Shown here in pieces: positions 27,658 through 35,989 of a stretch of DNA of 64,000 bases (position 1 is the stretch's first letter; every line of letters starts with the position of its first letter). The translations under genes were made by a program, and so were the position numbers. Source of the stretch: Gemmatimonadota bacterium (GTDB lineage: Bacteria > Gemmatimonadota > Gemmatimonadetes > Gemmatimonadales > Gemmatimonadaceae); contig JADJAD010000009.1 in the NCBI GenBank assembly GCA_016704465.1, positions 186,001 to 250,000 on the forward strand, written 5' to 3'. A model generated the notes under the pieces. It ran no database searches. It was not told the origin of the DNA and saw nothing but the letters and a program-made list of their open reading frames with translations.

Positions 27658-27709
27658 CCTCTGCGTCCTCTGCGGTTCAAGAGTTTTTTCACCGCAGAGG
27701 ACGCAGAGG
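27658..27709. repeat. 19-bp perfect inverted repeat (CCTCTGCGTCCTCTGCGGT type)
   Basis: Arms CCTCTGCGTCCTCTGCGGT and ACCGCAGAGGACGCAGAGG are exact complements around a 14-base loop TCAAGAGTTTTTTC. It lies between the convergent tricorn and asparaginase genes. From memory, closely similar CTCTGCGTCCTCTGCGGT elements are dispersed in many environmental high-GC genomes, so it may be a small mobile palindromic element. With its T6 loop it could also end transcription. Confidence 0.85.
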
Positions 27710-27748
27710 CAGAGGTTACAGGGGGAGAGCTGGCTGGGACGACGCAGG

Positions 27749-28972
27749 TCAGTCGTTCGGTGCACCCGTCAGTAGCGGCTCCAGTTCCACCGCGCGCGCG
27801 CCATTCTCATCGCACACGGCGAACTTGGTCTCACCGGCGTGATACATCGCGACACCGGCCCATTCGCCGCGCTTGTTGAGCACGAAGAAGCGGATGTTGA
27901 AGTTCGGGTTCCCCTTGGCGTTGAGCAGTCGCGCCTCGACGGTGTTGCTGCGGATGCGCTTGAGCGCCTCCATGCCGGCGTCCTTGGGCGACATGCCGCG
28001 TCGCATCGACTCCACGATGAGGAACGACGAGAGGTTGTAGAGGTTGGCCTCGCCTCGTCCGGTCGATCCGGCCGCGCCGACGTCGTTGTCCACGTACAGT
28101 CCGGCGCCGAGAATGGGCGAGTCGCCGGTGCGTCCCGGGATCTTCCACGCCAGGCCGCTGGTGGTGGTCACGCCGCAGATGTCGCCGGTGGGTGAGATCC
28201 CGTTGCAGCTGATCGTTCCCCAGAACGACCCCTCGGGGATGAGGCCGTCGCGGACCATGGACCGGCCGGCTGCAAGGGCGCGCGCCTCCCACTCGGAGCT
28301 CGTCAGGTGGTCGCCGGCGGCGTCGCCAGGATCGCGCTCGTGCCTGGGGCGCGGCTTGCGACCGGTGCCGTTCGGGTCGAGCCAGTGCTCGCCGTCCACG
28401 CGTCGCTTCCACTCGACCCACAGTCGGCGGCTGTTCTCGGTATTGAGGTCCTGCTCGATCGGGAACCCCATCGCCCGGGCAAATGCCTGTGCACCCTCGC
28501 CCGACAGCAGGTGATGGTCGGTGTAGTCCATCACGGCCTGCGCCACCTTGGACGGCGTGCGCACCCCCTCGATGGCCGCGACGGCCCCGGCGCGACGACG
28601 CGGGCCGTGCATGCACGACGCGTCCAGTTGCACGATCCCGTCGGCGTTAGGGAGCGCCCCATATCCGATCCCGGTCTCGAGCGGATCCAACTCGGGAATG
28701 TTCACGCCGGCGATCAGCGCATCGAGCACATCCTCGCCTGCAACGATGCCGCGGAACGCCCGCTCCACGGCGTTCTCGCGGCCACCGTTCCGGAACTCCC
28801 AGCCGGAGTAGTCCGAGACGACGACCGGGCGCACGGCGCGCCGGATGAGGATTTCGGGTGCGGCTGCGGCGGGCGTCGCTGTCGCGGGCGCGGCGGCGAG
28901 CGATGCCAGCGGCACACCAACCGCAAGCGAGGCGGCAGTCGTGCGGACGAAGTCTCGGCGCGAAGTGGACAT
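27749..28972 (-). CDS. Tat-exported N4-(beta-N-acetylglucosaminyl)-L-asparaginase family protein
   Basis: Ntn-hydrolase that cleaves the GlcNAc-Asn bond of glycoasparagines. 407 aa. N-terminal twin-arginine signal STSRRDFVRTTAASLAVGVP indicates folded export. The autocleavage site is in DICGVTTTSGLAW, with a Thr near residue 268 as nucleophile after cleavage, followed by the substrate motif IPGRTGDSPILGAGLYVDN. The N-terminal part carries ENAVERAFRGIVAGEDVLDA. The start at 28972 is set by the Tat motif. The upstream gap of 80 bases to the M24 gene lacks a terminator, so the two are probably one operon. Confidence 0.93.
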   Translation of the reverse strand: MSTSRRDFVRTTAASLAVGVPLASLAAAPATATPAAAAPEILIRRAVRPVVVSDYSGWEFRNGGRENAVERAFRGIVAGEDVLDALIAGVNIPELDPLETGIGYGALPNADGIVQLDASCMHGPRRRAGAVAAIEGVRTPSKVAQAVMDYTDHHLLSGEGAQAFARAMGFPIEQDLNTENSRRLWVEWKRRVDGEHWLDPNGTGRKPRPRHERDPGDAAGDHLTSSEWEARALAAGRSMVRDGLIPEGSFWGTISCNGISPTGDICGVTTTSGLAWKIPGRTGDSPILGAGLYVDNDVGAAGSTGRGEANLYNLSSFLIVESMRRGMSPKDAGMEALKRIRSNTVEARLLNAKGNPNFNIRFFVLNKRGEWAGVAMYHAGETKFAVCDENGARAVELEPLLTGAPND

Positions 28973-29052
28973 GTGAACGGAGGTCAGGGTCGCTGGGGCG
29001 GAGGTGCCGCGAGGATGCGGCGCCGGAGTGAGCTCGTTAGGTGCCGCGCGGG

Positions 29053-30381
29053 TCAGCGCACGAGCAGGATGCGGGGATTGATCGGGTACAGCCACTCGAC
29101 GCCGCGCGTGGTGATGATCGCGTCGTCCTCGAGCGGGATGCGCAGCTTCTTGCCCCCCCACTCCGGGATGGCGGTGTAGGCGAACAGTTCGATGGAGAAC
29201 AGGTTCGTCGGCCGGATCTCGTACGTCAGGCGCCCGGGATTGAAAAACGCCATCGACGGCCCGATGCCGTGCCCCCAGTCGCCGACGGAATGGCAGCCGA
29301 TGATGAACTCGACCGAGTCGTCCTCGCGGACCTGGTTGAAGCCGCGCATGGCGAGAAAGCCCGCCTTGCCGATGGCCGCGTTGACCTGGTCCATCATGTC
29401 CTTGGCCGTCGCGCCCGCACGGGCCGTGCGATGGATGACGTCGCGGACCTTGACCGCATTGTCGAATGCGGTGCGATAGCTCGCCGGTGCCGCAGTTTCT
29501 CCGGGTTTGAGGACGTAGGCGATGCGCTTCTGGTCGGTCCACATGTTGAGGTAGCCGACGCCGAAATCGATCATGAGCAGGTCGCCCCGCTGGATGATCC
29601 GGTCGCTGGACGTTGCCTCGATGCCGCTGGGGCCGGTGATGTAGATGGACGGCACCTCGAACGAACTCCCGAGCCCGCGACGCAGCATCTCGTCCTGGAT
29701 CCACCACGCCACGTCGGCGAGCGAGGTGGCCCCGGGGGAAATCACCTCGTTCGACAGGGCGCGCTCGGCGATCTGTCGGCCGATCTCGCCGGCGTCGCCG
29801 AAGGCCACGATCTCCGAGGCGGTGCGCCGCGAACTGAAGTCGGAGACCAGCTTTTCCGCCGAGACGAGGCGGCTCGCGTACGGCGCGCCGACGGCCTTGA
29901 CGATGTGGTTGTACAGCGTGTGCGAGAGACCATCGGCGAGCCCCATCTCCTCGGACATGTTGAGCCCGATGCGCTTGGGATCGCGGGAGCGGACGAACTC
30001 CCCGAGGTCGACCGACGGGGCCTCGACGTTGTATGCCCCGCACGAGGCGCGGTGGTGGTCGGTGATGCCTAACGCTGCCCGCTCGATCTCGTCGCCGCCG
30101 CGGTCGGTGAAGATGAAGTAGCCGATCGACCCGGTGTAGCCGCGTCCGAGCAGCTCCCACAGCGGATCCTGGTGCCCCTCCTTCATGGCCACGATCCACA
30201 TGTCGATCCCGTTCTCGCGCATGGCCTCGGGGAGGATGCGGGCGAACTTGTCCTTGCGGATCTGGCACAGGCGCTCCCACCGCGCGCGGGCCTCGTTGGG
30301 CCCCTGCGCTCCGAGGGAGGCGTGCGGGGTGACCAGGCCGAGGGTGAGCACCGAGGCGAGCAGCGCGATGGCGCGCTGCAT
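29053..30381 (-). CDS. Secreted M24-family aminopeptidase (Xaa-Pro type)
   Basis: Pita-bread metallopeptidase, 442 aa. Signal peptide MQRAIALLASVLTLGLVTP. The N-terminal creatinase-like domain covers about 30-200. In the C-terminal catalytic domain the metal ligands are in LLMIDFGVGYLNMWTDQKR, GCHSVGDWGHGIG and the two Glu-bearing strands near the end (FSIELFAYT, IPLEDDAII). The frame is open 74 codons upstream but the signal peptide defines the start at 30381. It lies upstream of the asparaginase-like gene on the same strand. Confidence 0.9.
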   Translation of the reverse strand: MQRAIALLASVLTLGLVTPHASLGAQGPNEARARWERLCQIRKDKFARILPEAMRENGIDMWIVAMKEGHQDPLWELLGRGYTGSIGYFIFTDRGGDEIERAALGITDHHRASCGAYNVEAPSVDLGEFVRSRDPKRIGLNMSEEMGLADGLSHTLYNHIVKAVGAPYASRLVSAEKLVSDFSSRRTASEIVAFGDAGEIGRQIAERALSNEVISPGATSLADVAWWIQDEMLRRGLGSSFEVPSIYITGPSGIEATSSDRIIQRGDLLMIDFGVGYLNMWTDQKRIAYVLKPGETAAPASYRTAFDNAVKVRDVIHRTARAGATAKDMMDQVNAAIGKAGFLAMRGFNQVREDDSVEFIIGCHSVGDWGHGIGPSMAFFNPGRLTYEIRPTNLFSIELFAYTAIPEWGGKKLRIPLEDDAIITTRGVEWLYPINPRILLVR

Positions 30382-30514
30382 CCGTCGAATGGGTCGGGTC
30401 CTGTGCGGGAACGGAGGACAGTGGCGCGGGGTGGTTGGCGGAACAGGGCTCGTCATGGCTCCGGATGGGCGAAGAGGCGAAGGGTCGCGGCAACGGAACG
30501 TCGCGGGCCCGGTC

Positions 30515-30544
30515 GGCGCAAGGCCGGGCGGCGCAAGGCCGGGC
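30515..30544. repeat. 15-bp tandem duplication in a divergent promoter gap
   Basis: GGCGCAAGGCCGGGC occurs twice back to back between the divergent M24 peptidase and propeller-protein genes. No gene is seen in this 281-base gap. Confidence 0.85.
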
Positions 30545-30662
30545 GGCCGACTCGCCTCAACGGCGACCCGATGGCAGATTGCGGCCGAGCGCACGGAGGC
30601 CAACGCGACGCCGTAGCCGGGCGTTCTACAGAAGGCATTACCACCCCACCCAGAGGCGCATG

Positions 30663-33600
30663 ATGTTCCAGCGAGGTTCGAGGTTGAGCATGCTCAGCGC
30701 GGCCGGTGCGACACTCGTCGCGGCGACCATGGCCGGTACCGCACTCGGCGCCCAGGCGCGCCCCGCGACTCGGCCGGCACCGGCGCGTCCGGCGGCCGCA
30801 CCGCTCACCCAGGTGACGCCGGCGCACTTCGGCAACCTGCAGTACCGCAACGTCGGTCCGGCCCGCGGCGGGCGCGTGACGACCGTGACCGGTGTGCTGC
30901 AGGAGCCGCACACGTTTTATCAGGGGACCACCGGCGGTGGCGTGTGGCGCACGACGGATGCCGGCCAGACGTGGAACAACCTGACCGACAAGTTCTTCAA
31001 CGTCGGCTCCATGGGCGACATCGACGTCGCCGACTCGGATCCGCGCGTGATCTACGCCGGGACGGGGTCCGACGGCTACCGATCCAACGTGGCCATCGGT
31101 CGCGGGGTCTACAAGTCGTCCGATGCCGGCGCGACCTGGAGCCACGTCGGGCTGGCGACGGTCGGGAACATCGGCGGGGTGGAGATCCATCCCAGCAACC
31201 CGGACATCGCCTTCGTGGCGGCGATCGGCAACCCGTTCAAGCCGACCAGCGATCGCGGCGTCTACCGCACGACCGACGGCGGCAAGTCGTGGACCAAGGT
31301 GCTGTTCGTCTCCGATTCGACCGGCGCGGTGGACGTCGAGTTCAACGCGGGCGACCCGACGGTGCTCTACGCCGCGATGTGGCGCGCCGAGCGCAAGCCG
31401 TGGACGATCATCTCCGGCGCGCGCGAGGGCGGGCTGTACAAGTCGATCGATGGCGGCACCACGTGGAAGAAGCTGACCAACGGGCTCCCCGGCGAGCTGT
31501 TCGGGAAGAGCAACATTGCCGTGACACCCGCCGCGCCTAACGTGCTGTGGGTGATCATCGAAGCCAAGCCGGGGAGCGGGCTGTACCGCTCTGACGACGC
31601 CGGGGAGTCGTTCACCCTCGCGAGTTCGTACCCCCCGATGCTCACCCGGCCGTTCTACTACGCGAACATTGCCGCTCATCCCCGGGACGTGAACACGGTC
31701 TGGGTGATGAGCGAGGGCTTCTACAAGACGACCGACGGCGGCAAGACCTTCCGCCCGATGAACATTCCCCACGGCGACAACCATGACCTGTGGATCAACC
31801 CGAACAACCCTGACCTGATGGTGCAGGGGAACGACGGTGGGGCGACGGTCTCGTTGAACGGCGGCCGCACCTGGTCCACGCTGTACAACCAGCCGACAGC
31901 CGAGATCTACCAGGTCATCGCCGACAACCAGTTCCCCTATCGGTTGTACGGCGCGCAGCAGGACAACTCGACGCTCATCGTCCCGTCGCTGCCGCTGACC
32001 ACCGGACGTCCCGATTCGCCCATGCAGGAGTGGATGGCGGGACCCGGGTGCGAGACCGGGCCGATCATGCCGCATCGCACCAACCCCGACACGGTCTATG
32101 GCGCGTGCAAGGGACAGTTCTCGCGCATGAGCATGCGCAGCGGGCAGGAGCAGCCGTACTGGAACGGCGGACAGTCGCTGTACGGCAATCCGGGCAAGGA
32201 CTTGGTCCTGCGCTTCCAGCGCGTCTCGCCGATGGAGGTCTCGCCGCACGCGGCCAACACGGTGTACTACGGCTCGCAGTACGTGCACCGCACGCGCGAC
32301 GGCGGCGTCACCTGGGAGACCATGTCGCCCGACCTCACGCTCAATCCCCCCGAACGACAGCAGGCGCCGAGCGGTGGGCCGATCACCATCGACGTCACGG
32401 GCGAGGAGTACTTCTCGGTCGTGTACGCGATTCGCGAGTCGGTGCTCGAGCCGGGAGTGATCTGGACCGGGGCCAACGACGGTCCGTTCTACATCACGCG
32501 CGACAACGGGCGCAGCTGGAAGGACATCACCCCGCGCGGACTGGTCGCCACCTCGCCGGACTTTGCCCGTAACAACTTCAAGGGACCGCCAGACGGCTGC
32601 CGCACGCAGCAGATCGACCCATCGCCGCATCGTCGGGGCTCGGCATACTATTCCGTCCTGTGCTACCTGCTCGGCGACTTCCGCCCGTTCATCTATCGCA
32701 CGGATGACTACGGGGCGACGTGGACGATGCTGACGACTGGGACGAATGGCATCCCGGCCGACAATCCGACGCGCGTGGTTCGCGAGGATCCCGATCGCGA
32801 AGGGCTGCTGTACGCCGGCACCGAGTTCGGCATGTACATCTCGTTCGACAACGGGAAGCAGTGGCAGCCGTTCCAGCTCAACCTGCCGGTCGTCCCCATC
32901 ACCGACATGCGGGTGCAGCACGGCGACCTGCTGATCTCGACGCAGGGCCGTTCGTTCTGGATCCTGAACAACCTGTCGTCGCTGCACCAGCTGTCGGACC
33001 AAATGGCGGCAGCCGATGCGCAGCTGCTGACGCCGCGCACCGCGGTGATGCACCGGTATGCGGGGTCGTTCGGTGGGGTGGAGTCGTCGCGCAACGATCC
33101 GGCCGACCCGCAGTATCCTCCGGCCGGGGCGCAGATCGACTACTGGTTGGCGAAGGCGCCCGCCGGGGCGGTAACGGTCGACATCCTCGATGCGGCCGGA
33201 CGCGTCATTCGTACGTTCAGCAGCCAGGCGGCGGGCGAAACTTCGACCGTCGAACCGTCGATGCGGCAGATGATCAGCGTGCGCTCGGGGACGCCGCGAC
33301 TTCCGGCCGAGGCGGGGATGAATCGCCTGTACTGGGACTTCACGGTCGCCGGCCCGTGGGACGCCAACCCGGCGCGCAGTGGTCGCAACGGTCCGCGCGT
33401 TGTGCCCGGACGCTACAGCGTGCGCCTGACGAGCGGGACGTGGACTGCCACCAAGCCGCTCGAGGTCCGCATCGACCCGCGCATCGCCCGTGACGGGGTG
33501 TCGATTGCCGATCTCAAGGAACAGTTCGACCACAACGTGAAGACGCGCGACATGGTCACCGAGGTCAACCAGTTCGCGATGCAGATCGAGGAGGGGCGGC

Positions 33601-33878
33601 GCCGACTGTCATCCGCCGCCACCGCCGCCGACACGCTCAAGGCGCTGGAGGCACTGCGGGCGAAGGTCGTCACCCCGTCGATCCGTTACTCCAAGCCGGA
33701 GCTGCAGGCGCACATCCAGTACCTCTACAGCATGACGATGCAGTCCGACCAGAAGATCGGGCGGGACGCCATCACGCGGTACGGGGTGCTGCGCAAGGAA
33801 CTGGACGAGAGGATCGCCGAGCTGCGGCGACTGCTCGGCCCGGCGGCGATCAGCGACGACGACGCCTCGAGTCCGTGA
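30663..33878 (+). CDS. Giant secreted beta-propeller protein (VPS10/sialidase-like), copy 1
   Basis: 1071-aa exported protein often labelled glycosyl hydrolase. The signal peptide ends near ALGAQA. The body is a multi-bladed propeller with many Asp-box repeats (S/T-x-D-x-G-x-T-W): TTDAGQTWNNL, SSDAGATWSHV, TTDGGKSWTKV, SIDGGTTWKKL, TRDGGVTWETM, TRDNGRSWKDI and TDDYGATWTML. A C-terminal beta-sandwich about 860-960 and a helical tail 970-1060 follow. ATG 30663 is preferred over ATG 30660 because the AGAGG site at 30652-30656 is then 6 bases away. No catalytic residues can be named, so enzyme activity is unproven. A second, frameshifted copy lies at 49248-52602. Confidence 0.88.
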   Translation: MFQRGSRLSMLSAAGATLVAATMAGTALGAQARPATRPAPARPAAAPLTQVTPAHFGNLQYRNVGPARGGRVTTVTGVLQEPHTFYQGTTGGGVWRTTDAGQTWNNLTDKFFNVGSMGDIDVADSDPRVIYAGTGSDGYRSNVAIGRGVYKSSDAGATWSHVGLATVGNIGGVEIHPSNPDIAFVAAIGNPFKPTSDRGVYRTTDGGKSWTKVLFVSDSTGAVDVEFNAGDPTVLYAAMWRAERKPWTIISGAREGGLYKSIDGGTTWKKLTNGLPGELFGKSNIAVTPAAPNVLWVIIEAKPGSGLYRSDDAGESFTLASSYPPMLTRPFYYANIAAHPRDVNTVWVMSEGFYKTTDGGKTFRPMNIPHGDNHDLWINPNNPDLMVQGNDGGATVSLNGGRTWSTLYNQPTAEIYQVIADNQFPYRLYGAQQDNSTLIVPSLPLTTGRPDSPMQEWMAGPGCETGPIMPHRTNPDTVYGACKGQFSRMSMRSGQEQPYWNGGQSLYGNPGKDLVLRFQRVSPMEVSPHAANTVYYGSQYVHRTRDGGVTWETMSPDLTLNPPERQQAPSGGPITIDVTGEEYFSVVYAIRESVLEPGVIWTGANDGPFYITRDNGRSWKDITPRGLVATSPDFARNNFKGPPDGCRTQQIDPSPHRRGSAYYSVLCYLLGDFRPFIYRTDDYGATWTMLTTGTNGIPADNPTRVVREDPDREGLLYAGTEFGMYISFDNGKQWQPFQLNLPVVPITDMRVQHGDLLISTQGRSFWILNNLSSLHQLSDQMAAADAQLLTPRTAVMHRYAGSFGGVESSRNDPADPQYPPAGAQIDYWLAKAPAGAVTVDILDAAGRVIRTFSSQAAGETSTVEPSMRQMISVRSGTPRLPAEAGMNRLYWDFTVAGPWDANPARSGRNGPRVVPGRYSVRLTSGTWTATKPLEVRIDPRIARDGVSIADLKEQFDHNVKTRDMVTEVNQFAMQIEEGRRRLSSAATAADTLKALEALRAKVVTPSIRYSKPELQAHIQYLYSMTMQSDQKIGRDAITRYGVLRKELDERIAELRRLLGPAAISDDDASSP

Positions 33879-33947
33879 GGCCGCGTTGATCGCGCGTTGA
33901 GAGCCCGTTGAGGGGGTAGCGGTTCCCCCCGGGTGATTGCGCGGGCG

Positions 33948-33976
33948 CGGGGCGCCGGCCAGTGGCCGGCGCCCCG
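33948..33976. terminator. Terminator hairpin after propeller protein copy 1
   Basis: Perfect 13-bp stem CGGGGCGCCGGCC/GGCCGGCGCCCCG with loop AGT, followed by TGTGTTA, 70 bases after the stop codon. Confidence 0.8.
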
Positions 33977-34056
33977 TGTGTTACCCCGCCTGGATCACGT
34001 CGTCTTTACAAGGCAAAGCACTTGACGACGGGCCCTCGCCTCGCCATTCTCCACCC

Positions 34057-34710
34057 ATGTCACGTCCCCAACGTCCGCTGCGGCTCGACCCCCCGGTAGC
34101 GCCCCCGGCGCTCTCCGATCGGGCGCTCGACAACCTGCGCTTCATCCGCGAGACGATGGAGCGCGCCGGGACGTTCACCGCGGTGTCGGGGGCGGGGATC
34201 ACCCTCACCGGGATCCTGGCCTTGGTCGCCGCGCTGATCGCTGGCACCCACCTCGACTCACCGCGGTGGCTGCTGACCTGGATGATGGCGGCACCGGTGG
34301 CGTTCGCCGCCTCGGCCTACCTGACGGTGCGCAAGACCCGGGCGTCGAAGGACCTGTTCACGGTGGCGCTCGCTCGCAAGCTGGCGCTCGCCTTCTTTCC
34401 GTCGCTGATCGCCGGTGCGGTCCTGACGGCGGTGGCGCTGCGGGCGGGCTGGTTCGCCGCGCTTCCCGGCATGTGGCTGATGATGTACGGCGCAGCGGTC
34501 ATGGCGGGCGGTGCCATGTCGGTCCCGGTCATTCCGGTCATGGGGGCGACGTTCATGGCGTTCGGCGCCCTGGCGCTGGCCGCGCCGCTCGTCTTCGTCG
34601 CGTGGCCAACCGCCTCGCGAGAGGTGTTGCTCAACGGCATCATGGCGGCCGGGTTCGGCGGACTGCACATCCTGTTCGGTACGGCAATCGCACGGAGGTA
34701 CGGTGGCTAA
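34057..34710 (+). CDS. Small integral membrane protein, coupled to winged-helix regulator
   Basis: Unrecognised 217-aa protein. A soluble N-terminal helix (LSDRALDNLRFIRETMERAG) leads to six hydrophobic segments (about 45-65, 73-90, 107-127, 134-152, 160-180 and 192-208). Its last codons overlap the GTG start of the downstream winged-helix gene by 8 bases. The same pairing of such a membrane protein with an HTH_34-type regulator is common in several phyla, by family knowledge; the membrane partner may be a sensor or the regulated target. ATG 34057 starts MSRPQRPLRLDPP. Confidence 0.75.
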   Translation: MSRPQRPLRLDPPVAPPALSDRALDNLRFIRETMERAGTFTAVSGAGITLTGILALVAALIAGTHLDSPRWLLTWMMAAPVAFAASAYLTVRKTRASKDLFTVALARKLALAFFPSLIAGAVLTAVALRAGWFAALPGMWLMMYGAAVMAGGAMSVPVIPVMGATFMAFGALALAAPLVFVAWPTASREVLLNGIMAAGFGGLHILFGTAIARRYGG

Positions 34711-35110
34711 GCGCACTTCGGCTGCCCAGGCGCGGATCGGACAGACGCGCCAGGCGACCGCTCCCAAGGCAGGGCTCACCAAAGTCGACGGACACGCGAG
34801 CGATGCGACGCCGATCGACCTCGATCGTCTGATTCACGAGCGCATTCGGCTCGGGATCGTCTCGGCGCTGGCCGTCAACGAGTCGCTGAGCTTCAACGCG
34901 CTCAAGGCCTTGATGGGGACGACCGACGGGAACCTGAGCGTGCACGCACGAAAGCTCGAGGATGCCGGGTACGTTCGTTGCACCAAGTCGTTCGAAGGAC
35001 GCATGCCGAAGACTGACTTCGCCCTCACCGCCGCCGGACGCAAGGCGCTCGAACAGTATCTCGGACACATGGAAGCAATCATCAAGTCAACGCGCGAGCA
35101 CGAGCGGTGA
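34703..35110 (+). CDS. Winged-helix transcriptional regulator (HTH_34 type)
   Basis: 135-aa DNA-binding protein. A basic low-complexity N-terminus is followed by a winged helix about 45-130: ERIRLGIVSALAVNESLSF, recognition-helix region TTDGNLSVHARKLEDAGYV, wing KSFEGRMPKTDFALTAAGR. The GTG at 34703 is set by a strong GGAGGT site at 34694-34699. It overlaps both neighbours: 8 bases with the membrane protein and 4 bases (GTGA) with uppS, so all three genes are translationally chained. Confidence 0.88.
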   Translation: MAKRTSAAQARIGQTRQATAPKAGLTKVDGHASDATPIDLDRLIHERIRLGIVSALAVNESLSFNALKALMGTTDGNLSVHARKLEDAGYVRCTKSFEGRMPKTDFALTAAGRKALEQYLGHMEAIIKSTREHER

Positions 35111-35874
35111 GCCAACTCGAGCACCGGCGGGAGATCGGCGACGGACGGCGCACCATGCACGCCGCGGTCCCCGGGTTTTATCCGCAGCATGTGGCCATCA
35201 TCATGGATGGCAATGGACGATGGGCACAGCAGCGCGGCCGGCCGCGGACGTTCGGCCATCTCGAAGGGGCGAAGTCGGTCCGTCGCGCGGTCGAGCACGC
35301 CCGGCGGTCCGGCGTGCGCTTCCTGACGCTGTATGCGTTCTCGTCGGACAACTGGAGTCGGCCGCAGGACGAGGTGCACGCGCTCATGAAGCTGTTCCGG
35401 CGCAAGCTGGTGTCGGAGACCCCACGCCTGCTGGAGAACGGCGTCCGGCTCAGCGTGGTGGGGCGTCGTGACCGACTGTCGCCCGAGTTGCGTCGCGCGA
35501 TCGACGCCGCCGAGCGGGAGACGGCCGACTGCGGTGGCATGACGCTGCGGCTGGCAGTGGACTATTCCTCGCGCGACACGCTGGTGCGTGCCGCGACGAT
35601 CCTGCCGCGCGCCGAGGAGATGACGCGCGACGATTTCGCGCGGGCCATCGCCATGGTCAATCACTGCCCGGGTGGTGTCCCGGACGTCGACCTGCTGGTG
35701 CGCACCGGGGGCGAGCAGCGCCTGAGCGACTTCCTGCTGTGGGAATGCGCCTACGCTGAGCTGGTCTTCTCGCGTCGCATGTGGCCGGACTTCGCCGAGG
35801 CCGACTTCGATCAGGCCGTCGATGAGTTCCGCTCGCGCGATCGTCGCTTCGGGGGACTGTCGAAGGCGATCTAG
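35107..35874 (+). CDS. uppS: Isoprenyl transferase (undecaprenyl diphosphate synthase type)
   Basis: Adds isopentenyl units to farnesyl diphosphate in cis, making the lipid carrier for peptidoglycan. 255 aa. Catalytic Asp in IIMDGNGRWA near residue 34, then FGHLEGAKSVRR, LTLYAFSSDNWSRP, and RTGGEQRLSDFLLWECAYAE with the conserved late segment. GTG start overlaps the regulator stop by 4 bases; MHAAVPGFYPQHVAII further in is a possible alternative start. Association with a winged-helix regulator rather than with cdsA or frr is unusual. Confidence 0.95.
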   Translation: MSQLEHRREIGDGRRTMHAAVPGFYPQHVAIIMDGNGRWAQQRGRPRTFGHLEGAKSVRRAVEHARRSGVRFLTLYAFSSDNWSRPQDEVHALMKLFRRKLVSETPRLLENGVRLSVVGRRDRLSPELRRAIDAAERETADCGGMTLRLAVDYSSRDTLVRAATILPRAEEMTRDDFARAIAMVNHCPGGVPDVDLLVRTGGEQRLSDFLLWECAYAELVFSRRMWPDFAEADFDQAVDEFRSRDRRFGGLSKAI

Positions 35875-35943
35875 GCATCGGCGAGCGGTCGAGCGAACGA
35901 ACCCACGCGCTCCACCACAACACTCCTCCCAAACGCTCCATCC

Positions 35944-35988
35944 ACACGCGGACGAGCGCGGCCACCCCGCCGCCTCGTCCGCCCGTGT
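35944..35988. terminator. Hairpin between convergent uppS and cysK
   Basis: Arms CGGACGAG/CTCGTCCG with outer ACACG/CGTGT pairs. Serves genes on both strands, which end on either side of it. Confidence 0.55.
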
Positions 35989-35989
35989 G

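Noticed and set aside
30453..33533. Open frame of 1026 codons on the minus strand opposite propeller protein copy 1
   Set aside because: Arises from the high GC of third codon positions in the plus-strand gene; composition is His/Arg/Asp-rich with no family motif.
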